Source of the DNA: Parapedobacter soli
GTDB taxonomy: Bacteria; Bacteroidota; Bacteroidia; Sphingobacteriales; Sphingobacteriaceae
Length of the DNA stretch: 64,000 nt
Direction: 5' to 3'
NCBI RefSeq assembly: GCF_025460835.1
Contig: NZ_JAMXAY010000006.1
Span: 1 to 64,000, forward strand
Below, one piece after another: positions 44,556 through 51,649 of the stretch. The translations under genes and the position numbers were made by a program. The notes under the pieces are model-generated. The model was not told the origin of the DNA. It did no database searches and was given only the letters and a program-made list of their open reading frames with translations. Position 1 is the stretch's first letter; every line of letters starts with the position of its first letter.

Positions 44556-45326
44556 TTAGAAATTCCGGCGATACCCCAGTTCCGCCCCGCCGCTTACCGG
44601 CAAGTTCGCTCCCGTTATGAAGCGGGCCTTATCCGACAACAAGAAAACACATGCATCTGCGATTTCATCGCCCTCGGGGCAATAACCCAAGGGATGGATA
44701 TCTTTCAGATAATTATTGATGGCGCCTGAATTGGGTTGGTCAGCCCCCCACTTCCTCAACGTATCGGTCCACACTCCCGCCGGCAGCACCGCATTGACGC
44801 GGATTTTGAACGCCGCGTAATCCAGCGCCATGGATTTGGTGAGCGCATTGATTGCCCCCTTGGTGGCGGTATAGGCAGCATGGTTACTTTGCCCGATTTC
44901 ACCCACGAGGCTACTGGTGTTTAAAATGGTGCCCTGGGTTTTCTTCAATGCTTCAATCCCGAAACGTGTGGTAAACAATAAACTCCTCAGGTTCACGTCC
45001 ATCAGTTCCTGCCATTCGTCATCGGTGGTCTCATCCAGGGGTTTCGAGGGTGAGGCAATGCCGGCATTATTGTGTATGGCGTCGAGCTGCCCGTAGGTAC
45101 GGATGGTTTCCTCCATAGCCCGCTTCACGTCTTCCACCTTGGACACATCGCCTACGATACCCAGGTGTTGCGGGCCCAACTGATTGATAGCCCCGGCTAC
45201 CGAGCCGGCATCCGGCGCCACGATCACCACACGTGCGCCCTCCGCCGCATAGGCCTTCGCACATTCCAGCCCAATGCCCATGGACCCGCCCGTAAGGAAA
45301 ACAACTTTATTCGTTAATAACTGCAT
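44556..45326 (-). CDS. SDR-family dehydrogenase (putative L-fucose or keto-deoxyfuconate dehydrogenase)
   Basis: 256 residues with the NAD(P) motif TGGSMGIGLECAKAYAAEG, HNNAGIA, and the catalytic set NTSSL..YTATK. No signal peptide, so cytoplasmic. In a cluster with L-fuconate dehydratase, a mutarotase and fucosidases, the likely substrate is L-fucose or 2-keto-3-deoxy-L-fuconate; the sequence cannot tell which. Confidence 0.88.
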   Translation of the reverse strand: MQLLTNKVVFLTGGSMGIGLECAKAYAAEGARVVIVAPDAGSVAGAINQLGPQHLGIVGDVSKVEDVKRAMEETIRTYGQLDAIHNNAGIASPSKPLDETTDDEWQELMDVNLRSLLFTTRFGIEALKKTQGTILNTSSLVGEIGQSNHAAYTATKGAINALTKSMALDYAAFKIRVNAVLPAGVWTDTLRKWGADQPNSGAINNYLKDIHPLGYCPEGDEIADACVFLLSDKARFITGANLPVSGGAELGYRRNF

Positions 45327-45360
45327 CGTTCAATTTAATGTTAGGTATTCTGATTATCTG

Positions 45361-45765
45361 TCAATCCGTATGGAAAACTTCCTCCATCGTTGTCCATACT
45401 CCGTCGTCATCAAGCGGAAGCTGGCACGGGTCCGTTTCTTTCCACCACCGCTGCGTATCGGGATCGTCCGCCATGCGCTTCATATCCGCTTCAAAATCAT
45501 CCCCCGTATATTCGAAATAGCTGAACAGGTAATATTCGTCGCCAAGCTGTTGCAGGTAAATGGAATAATTTTGAATGTTGCACTCCCGGATGGTTTCCAG
45601 CACGGCGGGCCACGCATCGGCGTGGAGTTCTTTGTAATAGTCCAGTTTCTCGGGCTTCAGGCCGGTAACCGAACCGAACCGCTGCACCCGGATTTCGGGT
45701 TTGTCTGCCGTGCATCCTCCAACAAGGGCGCTGATCACAACCAAAAATGAAATGTACTTTCTCAT
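45361..45765 (-). CDS. RhaM-type mutarotase (COG3254) with a lipoprotein signal
   Basis: 134 residues. The mature part (RFGSVTGLKPEKLDYYKELH, IQNYSIYLQQLGDEYYLFSY, WWKETDPCQLPL) matches L-rhamnose/L-fucose mutarotases, which interconvert sugar anomers. Unusually, it starts MRKYISFLVVISALVGGCTA, a lipoprotein signal; most relatives are cytoplasmic. It should be anchored in the cell envelope, where it could present the right anomer to the permease encoded 14 bp upstream. Confidence 0.85.
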   Translation of the reverse strand: MRKYISFLVVISALVGGCTADKPEIRVQRFGSVTGLKPEKLDYYKELHADAWPAVLETIRECNIQNYSIYLQQLGDEYYLFSYFEYTGDDFEADMKRMADDPDTQRWWKETDPCQLPLDDDGVWTTMEEVFHTD

Positions 45766-45779
45766 ACGACTTCTACTTT

Positions 45780-47423
45780 CTATCTAAACACATAAAACAA
45801 GACCGCCATGACGAGCAGCAGCAGTCCAGACCAAACTTTATAGTTCCCCGCCCCTTCGCTCGCCGGACCCCGCAGGGCCTCCAACGGCGATTTCCAGTAC
45901 AATCGCGCACTTATTGCGGTATGCTGAACGGGGTAAATGACGGAGAAAACGACTTGGAGAATGACGCACGTGCAGAACAGGTAAAACGCCATCATCATGA
46001 AAGGTGTCTGCCCGATGAAGGTGTCGGGGTACAATTTATTGATTATAAACACAATCACACCCAGCAGCGAACCGATCCACAGCGTCAGTTTGGCCGATAC
46101 GGCGGAAGCACCTTTCCAGAAGATGCCCAATAGAAAAACACAGGTGATGGGGGGCGCAATGTGTGCAATCACATCATTCAGGCCGATAAATATGCTTTCG
46201 TACCGGTTGAGCAGGGGCAATAGCGCCAGCGAAAAAAGCAGCGCCACCCCGGCGGCCAGTTTGCCCACCCAAATCAACTGCTTATCGGTAGCCGTGGGAC
46301 GAAAGCGCTGGTACATGTCGTAACTGACCATGGTGGATATGGAGTTCAGCGCCCCCGCCACCTGGCTCATCAAACCGGACAAGAGCGCAGCGACCAGCAA
46401 GCCGATCAGTCCCGATGGCAACAACTGGGTAATCATCAATGTATAGATGCCTTTTGAATTCACATTCCCTTCGGCATCGACCCCCAGGCTGGTCACGTCC
46501 AGCGCCCCCGATTGGAACAGGGTATACGCGAACAACCCCGGCATAACAAAAATAAAAACGGGCAGGATTTTGATGAACCCGCAGAACAGTGCGCCCAGCC
46601 GCGCCTGGTTTTCGTCGCGCGCGCCGAGCACCCGCTGCACGATGGTCTGGTCGGCACACCAATACCAGATCCCGATGATGGGATATCCCAGAAAAACAGC
46701 GTACCACGGCATGCCGCTCGGATCGCCGTGGGGCCGCAGCATGGAGAGTTTGTCCACGTCGCCCGTGCTGTGGAGCATCTGTACCATGGGTTCCCAGCCG
46801 CCCATCTTGTCAAACGCGGCGTAGCTGATGATAAACGCACCGACAACCAGCACCACCGTCTGGATGGACTCGGTCACCACCACCGCTTTCAACCCGCCGA
46901 TGATCGTATAAACCGCGGTTATCAAGCAGATCACGATTACGCTGACATACATATTTAACCCGAATAGCGTTTTCAGCACGATGCCGCCCGCCAGCATGGA
47001 AAACGCGATATGGATGATGACCGCCGAAATAACCGAGATGACAGCCAGCCAATCCCGGCTGGCGCGGTCGTACCGCTGTTCCAGGAAATCGGGCAGCGTA
47101 GCCACGCCCGATTTGATATAGAACGGCACAAAGAACACGGCCAGTAAAATCAGGGTGAATGCAGCCATCCACTCGAAATTGCCGTTCAATAGTCCGGTAT
47201 CAAAGCCGCTTTGCGCCAGGCTCACCAGGTGCACGGTGGAGATGTTGGTGGCGAAGAGCGCCAGCCCGATCGCAGGCCACCGCAGCGTCTTGCCCGCCAG
47301 GAAATAGGTACGCGCATGGTCTGTATGTTGTGCCCGTTTATGGGCCACGCCGCTCCATAAGCCGATGCACAGGATGAGGAGTACATACGAGGCGCTGATG
47401 ATTAAATCGATGGATTGCAACAT
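45780..47423 (-). CDS. Sodium:solute symporter (SSS family)
   Basis: 547 residues with about 14 hydrophobic segments (IDLIISASYVLLILCIGLWS, VISVISAVIIHIAFSMLAGG, LIGLLVAALLSGLMSQVAGA). SSS sugar-transporter features include RWPAIGLALFATNISTVHLV and WYWCADQTIVQRVLGARDEN. It probably imports free L-fucose across the inner membrane with sodium. Located between fuconate dehydratase and the mutarotase on one strand. Confidence 0.92.
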   Translation of the reverse strand: MLQSIDLIISASYVLLILCIGLWSGVAHKRAQHTDHARTYFLAGKTLRWPAIGLALFATNISTVHLVSLAQSGFDTGLLNGNFEWMAAFTLILLAVFFVPFYIKSGVATLPDFLEQRYDRASRDWLAVISVISAVIIHIAFSMLAGGIVLKTLFGLNMYVSVIVICLITAVYTIIGGLKAVVVTESIQTVVLVVGAFIISYAAFDKMGGWEPMVQMLHSTGDVDKLSMLRPHGDPSGMPWYAVFLGYPIIGIWYWCADQTIVQRVLGARDENQARLGALFCGFIKILPVFIFVMPGLFAYTLFQSGALDVTSLGVDAEGNVNSKGIYTLMITQLLPSGLIGLLVAALLSGLMSQVAGALNSISTMVSYDMYQRFRPTATDKQLIWVGKLAAGVALLFSLALLPLLNRYESIFIGLNDVIAHIAPPITCVFLLGIFWKGASAVSAKLTLWIGSLLGVIVFIINKLYPDTFIGQTPFMMMAFYLFCTCVILQVVFSVIYPVQHTAISARLYWKSPLEALRGPASEGAGNYKVWSGLLLLVMAVLFYVFR

Positions 47424-47445
47424 GGTAGGTGTATATTGACTGTTA

Positions 47446-48669
47446 TCATGACTTTAAATCGCAGCTGCTACCGGGGTTCATTGGCGTTTTATAAAAACCG
47501 TCTTCAACGGCAGCAGGTTCGGCAAACACTTGCTTCAGATGGGGAATATGTTCAAGGAAGAGCGCTTCGTGGCCGAGCGCGATGTGGTTGAACAGCACGA
47601 GGTGCTGGTGCAGTTGCCCCATATCCCCTACATGCGGCACCACAGGCACGCCATATTTGCGGCACAGCAGGCTCACCGCGATGAATTCGCTGACCCCGCC
47701 CACCCGGAGGGCATCCACCTGGATGAAGCTGGCACACTTGGCCTGAAGGTAATTTTTGAAGACGACGCGGTTGGGTACATGCTCACCCAAGGCGAGCTTG
47801 CACGGTGCAATGGCCGCGGCCAGCGTTTGGTGCGCAAACACATCATCGGGATGGGTGGGCTCTTCAATCCAATAGGGGTTCATGGCCTGTAGCTGCGGGC
47901 ATACCGTCAGCGCCTGCGGCAGGGTCCATTGTTGGTTGGCGTCGAGCATGACGTCTACATCCGCACCCACCACCTCACGCACGAGATTCGCACGCCGGAT
48001 ATCCCTCGCTGCATCGGGGCTCCCCACTTTTAGTTTCAACGCCGAAAAACCACGGTCCAACGCCTGCCGGCAGTTTTCGCGGACCTGCTCGTCGCTATAA
48101 CCAAACCACCCCACGGATGTGTCGTAGCACCGGTATCCCTGGTCGATGATCGCCAACCGAGCCTCGTGGTCCTGCCGTTGGCTGGCCAGCATCGCCAGCG
48201 CCTGCTCTGCCGTCAGGACGTCTTCCAGGTACGACAGGTCGAGCGTATCGACAAGCTGCTGGGGCTCCAGGTCGATCAATAGTTTCCACAGCGGTACGCC
48301 GCGTTTTTTTGCCCAGAGGTCGAAACAGGCATTGGTCACGGACGCCAGCGCCAGCTGCACCACACCTTTATGGGGCCCCAGCCACCGCAGCTGGGGATCG
48401 TTGGAAAATGCCCGTGAACGGGATCCGAACGACAACATGATTTCCTCGATCGGTTTGTTTTTCAATTGCTCCGCATAATAGCGGGCAACGCGGCAAACCA
48501 GGTCGTTTCCCTCTCCAAGTGTAAAAGCCAGTCCTGTGCCTTCGGTGCCTGCATCGTCAACCAAGCGCGTTACCGCAAAGGAGTAAACCGGCTCGTGATG
48601 CACAGCATCACTCCCGCTTCCACCGGATAGTGGAAAGCGTTTATCGGCTATCGTGATCTGTCGAATCAT
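47446..48669 (-). CDS. L-fuconate dehydratase (enolase superfamily)
   Basis: 407 residues. Features of the fuconate dehydratase group: GTGLAFTLGEGNDLV near the start, CYDTSVGWFGYSDEQVRENC, the catalytic lysine motif SALKLKVGS, metal ligands in VMLDANQQW, WIEEPTHPDD and ALGEHVPNRV, and the histidine region VPVVPHVGDMGQ. It converts L-fuconate to 2-keto-3-deoxy-L-fuconate. First gene behind operator C, 22 bp upstream of the permease gene. Confidence 0.87.
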   Translation of the reverse strand: MIRQITIADKRFPLSGGSGSDAVHHEPVYSFAVTRLVDDAGTEGTGLAFTLGEGNDLVCRVARYYAEQLKNKPIEEIMLSFGSRSRAFSNDPQLRWLGPHKGVVQLALASVTNACFDLWAKKRGVPLWKLLIDLEPQQLVDTLDLSYLEDVLTAEQALAMLASQRQDHEARLAIIDQGYRCYDTSVGWFGYSDEQVRENCRQALDRGFSALKLKVGSPDAARDIRRANLVREVVGADVDVMLDANQQWTLPQALTVCPQLQAMNPYWIEEPTHPDDVFAHQTLAAAIAPCKLALGEHVPNRVVFKNYLQAKCASFIQVDALRVGGVSEFIAVSLLCRKYGVPVVPHVGDMGQLHQHLVLFNHIALGHEALFLEHIPHLKQVFAEPAAVEDGFYKTPMNPGSSCDLKS

Positions 48670-48700
48670 CGCGTATATTCTTATGTGTTGATTGCGTTGT

Positions 48701-48761
48701 CAAAAATACGATTACACAACGCATACGCGATATACTATCCGGTCGTTATGATGGATTATTC
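48701..48761 (-). promoter_or_regulatory. Operator-promoter C (fucose catabolism operon)
   Basis: Minus strand ATAATCCAT and ATAGTATAT start 21 nt apart, as at sites A and B. The box TATTTTTG (48701-48708) lies 46 nt from the distal repeat. The repeats are less conserved than in A and B but spacing is preserved. The start codon is about 30 nt downstream. Confidence 0.6.
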
Positions 48762-48774
48762 AATGGAACGGATT

Positions 48775-48794
48775 ATAAAAGGCTCCTCAGAGCC
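48775..48794 (-). terminator. Rho-independent terminator of the 40-aa ORF
   Basis: Minus strand GGCTC-TGAG-GAGCC followed by TTTTAT. The stem includes the stop codon of the small ORF and lies just upstream of operator C, separating the two units. Confidence 0.65.
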
Positions 48795-48909
48795 AGAAGA
48801 TAATGGCAGCTACGATGGCAAGGCCAATAATCGTCATGATCCAAAACATCCGGTTTTCACTGCTGGTATCTGCACCTTTGTAATGATATTTACGTTTATG
48901 TTGAAGCAT
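48787..48909 (-). CDS. 40-residue single-span membrane protein
   Basis: ATG at 48909, TGA at 48789-48787. A charged head (MLQHKRKYHYKGADTSSENR) precedes one hydrophobic helix (MFWIMTIIGLAIVAAIIFWL). The stop codon lies in a terminator hairpin, which argues for a real short gene. Similar tiny membrane ORFs are common and uncharacterised in this phylum. It could act alone or belong to an upstream unit; nothing is encoded on this strand between it and rlmH. Confidence 0.55.
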   Translation of the reverse strand: MLQHKRKYHYKGADTSSENRMFWIMTIIGLAIVAAIIFWL

Positions 48910-48982
48910 AATATAATCGTGTTAACAGTTATAACCCCGTTATTGTTTGGATGCCGAAACACCACGATTTCCATATAGCTGG

Positions 48983-49047
48983 ATATGAGACAATAGATAT
49001 GAGACAATAGACATCAGACAATAGACAACAGATATGAGACAGCAGAC
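48983..49047. repeat. 7-bp tandem repeat tract (GACAATA/GACATCA words)
   Basis: About nine 7-bp words in phase: GAGACAA, TAGATAT, GAGACAA, TAGACAT, CAGACAA, TAGACAA, CAGATAT, GAGACAG. Located just downstream of the rlmH stop codon. Confidence 0.8.
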
Positions 49048-49079
49048 CGGACCGACCCTTAGCTAACGGGTTCACAATT

Positions 49080-49553
49080 TCACTCATGGTGGTATGGTTC
49101 CCCTTTCAAGATGGTGAATGCCCGGTATAATTGCTCCACAAAAAACAACCGCACCATCTGGTGCGAGAAGGTCATCTTGGAAAGCGAAATACGGCTATTG
49201 GCGCGCTGGTAAAGCACATCGTCAAAACCATAAGGTCCACCTACAACGAACACCAAGTGCTGTACGCTGCCAACCATCAGCTTATTGAGGTAGTCGGCGA
49301 ACCCCACCGATCGGTATTCCTTCCCGCGTTCATCCAGCAACACCACATGGTCGCCGGGCGACAGTTGCTTGAGAATGGCTTCCGCTTCCCTGGCCTTCTG
49401 CTGATCGGTGCTTAGGTGTTTCGTATTTTTAACATCGGGGATGGTAACCAACTGGAAAGGGATATAGTGTTTCAGCCGCTGCTGAAATTTTTCGATAAGC
49501 GCCGTATAGTAAGTATCATCGGTCTTCCCTACGCACAACAATATTATCCGCAT
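49080..49553 (-). CDS. rlmH: 23S rRNA pseudouridine-1915 N3-methyltransferase
   Basis: 157 residues (MRIILLCVGKTDDTYYTALI). SPOUT-family knot motifs are present: HVVLLDERGKEYRSVGFADY, LVFVVGGPYGFDD and SKMTFSHQMVRLFFVEQLYR. It methylates pseudouridine 1915 in helix 69 of 23S rRNA using SAM. The first codons overlap the 3' end of hepT by 10 nt, so it is probably co-expressed with the toxin-antitoxin pair. Confidence 0.95.
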   Translation of the reverse strand: MRIILLCVGKTDDTYYTALIEKFQQRLKHYIPFQLVTIPDVKNTKHLSTDQQKAREAEAILKQLSPGDHVVLLDERGKEYRSVGFADYLNKLMVGSVQHLVFVVGGPYGFDDVLYQRANSRISLSKMTFSHQMVRLFFVEQLYRAFTILKGEPYHHE

Positions 49554-49891
49554 GTCTTCAATATCTCTTCGAGCACCGCCTTCATTGGCGGAAGATCGTA
49601 TTGCGCGATATCCAAAACGATCCGTGTGTTTACACCAAAGTACTCATGGATGGAAATGTTTCGGAAGCCTTTGATAGCTGCCCAGGGAATTTCTTGGTTT
49701 GCGTCTTTTGTCTCCGGAGTAATAGCATTGCATGCCTCTCCAATGATTTCAATCTGCTTAATGGTTGCAAACCGTTTTTCGGAATTAGAAGCGAAAGATT
49801 CATAATCTACTCGATCGAGGTAATTTTCAATCTCGGTGATAGCATCAAGAATATGTTGAATCCTCACTTTATCCCCGAGCGGACTTCTCAT
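49544..49891 (-). CDS. hepT: HepT-like ribonuclease toxin
   Basis: 115 residues, all helical. The HEPN catalytic motif RX4HXY is intact as RNISIHEYF. The rest (IQHILDAITEIENYL, AWAAIKGF-like IPWAAIKGFRN) matches the DUF86/HepT family, an RNase toxin whose partner MntA inactivates it by adding AMP to the tyrosine. It overlaps mntA by 23 nt upstream and rlmH by 10 nt downstream. Confidence 0.9.
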   Translation of the reverse strand: MRSPLGDKVRIQHILDAITEIENYLDRVDYESFASNSEKRFATIKQIEIIGEACNAITPETKDANQEIPWAAIKGFRNISIHEYFGVNTRIVLDIAQYDLPPMKAVLEEILKTCG

Positions 49892-50174
49892 AGATTAGAA
49901 TCTTATCATGCTCTATATAAGGGCGTACATATTTCGAAAGCCCTTCTTCGGTGACTAAGTCAACTCCTTTTTTCAGGAGAACAGCTAGGTCGTTTTGAAA
50001 AGTAAAAAAACGGAGGCCAATGGGTTGACTGTGGTCCAGTTCGACCAAGATATCCACATCACTGTCCGCATCGGCTTCGTTTCTAGCGAATGATCCGAAA
50101 ACATAGGCTCTTTTCACAGGGGTTCCTGTAAAATAGTTCCCGATTGCATCAATATCTTCTTTATTGAGTTTCAT
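49869..50174 (-). CDS. mntA: MNT-domain nucleotidyltransferase antitoxin
   Basis: 101 residues from ATG 50174 (MKLNKEDIDAIGNYF); an upstream ATG at 50231 would lie before the promoter box. The nucleotidyltransferase motif GSFARNEADADSDVDILVEL carries GSx10DxD. MntA-type enzymes AMPylate the HepT catalytic tyrosine, neutralising it. The start is only 8 nt downstream of a TAAGTTTG box. Confidence 0.9.
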   Translation of the reverse strand: MKLNKEDIDAIGNYFTGTPVKRAYVFGSFARNEADADSDVDILVELDHSQPIGLRFFTFQNDLAVLLKKGVDLVTEEGLSKYVRPYIEHDKILIYEKSARG

Positions 50175-50182
50175 CAATACTA

Positions 50183-50190
50183 CAAACTTA
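50183..50190 (-). promoter_or_regulatory. mntA-hepT(-rlmH) promoter box
   Basis: Minus-strand TAAGTTTG, 8 nt before the mntA ATG, implying a leader of only a few nucleotides. Confidence 0.55.
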
Positions 50191-50358
50191 GCTAAATCAT
50201 CATTTACATGCAAATCACAAAAGCGCCCCATCTGTTTATGTGCTTAGACATCAGCCAGCATCGACGCCGCCAAAACGCTGACACCATCGCCACATTGGTG
50301 TTTTGGCATCGCTTTTGCATTCGTTAGGCTTTTTAAACAAAATCATCAAATCATAATC

Positions 50359-51255
50359 ATGAAGAAAACACTATCCTTGCTTTGCGTAGCACTGGCTACG
50401 ACTTGGTACGCACGGGCCCAAGAAACCGAAGCCGACACCGCCTGGAAGGTTTCGGGCGAAAATACGTTGCTGCTCAACCAGAGCTCCTTCTCCAATTGGG
50501 CAGCCGGCGGTATCAACTCTTTTGCTGCCAACCTCATCTTCAACTACGATTTCAACTACAAGAAAAACAAGTGGAGCTGGGACAACAAGGTGATTGCGGC
50601 TTATGGCCTTACCAAACAGAAATCGATCGGCTGGCGCAAAAACGACGACCGCTTTGTGCTCAACAGCCTCCTCGGCTATGAGGCTACCGAGCATTGGTTG
50701 TATACGTTCTACCTCAATTTCAACACCCAGTTTGCCGACGGCTTCCAATACGATGCCGACAACAACCGTACACTGATTTCAACGGCATTCGCACCCGCAT
50801 ACCTGAGCTTCGGCCCTGGTTTTGCCTACAAAAAGTCCGACAATTTCCGGTTTAACCTCTCCCCTGCCGCTGCTCGCTTCATTTTCGTGACCAACGACGA
50901 GCTATCAGCACAGGGTGCCTTCGGCGTTGACCCGGGCGCGACTTCCCGCTTCGAATTCGGTGCTTCGTTCGACGCCTATTACAAAGCTGACCTGATGGAA
51001 AATGTGAGTGTGGAGAACATCCTGAAATTGTATTCCAATTACTTGGAAGACCCACAGAATGTAGACGTGGATTATACCCTCAACCTGTTCATGAAGGTAA
51101 ATGACTACATCTCGGTAAATGGCGGACTGCAACTGATATACGATGATAATACGCTCATCCCGCGCCAAGAAAACGGGGTACTCGTCCCGGGTTCAGAGCG
51201 CCCTACGCTACAGGTACGCCAGGTATTCGGAGCAGGGATTACGTATAAGTTTTAA
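50359..51255 (+). CDS. DUF3078 outer-membrane protein
   Basis: 298 residues with signal peptide (MKKTLSLLCVALATTWYARAQ). The family core is seen in LLLNQSSFSNWAAGGINSFA, NYKKNKWSWDNKVIAAYGLT and RKNDDRFVLNSLLGYEATEH. Alternating hydrophobic residues and a C-terminal RQVFGAGITYKF fit a beta-barrel. Function unknown. The spacer before it has an inverted repeat (ccaaaac..caccA / TGGTGttttgg, about 50269-50306) of unclear role. Confidence 0.9.
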   Translation: MKKTLSLLCVALATTWYARAQETEADTAWKVSGENTLLLNQSSFSNWAAGGINSFAANLIFNYDFNYKKNKWSWDNKVIAAYGLTKQKSIGWRKNDDRFVLNSLLGYEATEHWLYTFYLNFNTQFADGFQYDADNNRTLISTAFAPAYLSFGPGFAYKKSDNFRFNLSPAAARFIFVTNDELSAQGAFGVDPGATSRFEFGASFDAYYKADLMENVSVENILKLYSNYLEDPQNVDVDYTLNLFMKVNDYISVNGGLQLIYDDNTLIPRQENGVLVPGSERPTLQVRQVFGAGITYKF

Positions 51256-51284
51256 GTTATTCAGTCGTAAGGCGCAAGCGTCTT

Positions 51285-51584
51285 TTACTCGGCTTCTTCC
51301 TTTTCAAGGATCACGAAAACATCTTCGTTATCTTTTTTCATCTGATAGCGCTCGCGGGCTACACGCTGCTGCTCCTGCGGGTCGGTGTTCAGGTCATGGA
51401 TGGCTTTGGTTATACGCGCTATTTCCGTCGTGTAAAATGCTTTTTCGCTCTTAAGGTCCCTCAGCTGGCTGTAATAGCTGTATTGGGTGGCCATATCGTG
51501 CCGATCGAAAAACAACATCCACACGGCGAATGCGACGATGGCAATGAGGTACTTATTGCGTATAGCAATGAGGAAACGTTCCAT
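51285..51584 (-). CDS. divIC: FtsB/DivIC-type septum formation protein
   Basis: 99 residues from ATG 51584 (MERFLIAIRNKYLIAIVAF); longer starts lie upstream of the promoter box and are rejected. One membrane span (YLIAIVAFAVWMLFF) is followed by a coiled coil (LRDLKSEKAFYTTEIARITK) and EQQRVARERYQMKKDNEDVF, the conserved DivIC/FtsB end. It takes part in the FtsQ-FtsL-FtsB divisome complex. The gene normally follows eno; here a 1.2-kb repeat field separates them. Confidence 0.9.
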   Translation of the reverse strand: MERFLIAIRNKYLIAIVAFAVWMLFFDRHDMATQYSYYSQLRDLKSEKAFYTTEIARITKAIHDLNTDPQEQQRVARERYQMKKDNEDVFVILEKEEAE

Positions 51585-51589
51585 GAATA

Positions 51590-51597
51590 CAAACTTA
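51590..51597 (-). promoter_or_regulatory. divIC promoter box
   Basis: Minus-strand TAAGTTTG ends 5 nt before the divIC ATG, so the transcript should be leaderless or nearly so. The repeat field begins about 50 bp upstream. Confidence 0.55.
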
Positions 51598-51649
51598 GGT
51601 AAATTTCTTTTATATGCAAAATGGGGGTGCATTCCAAATTCCTGCACCG

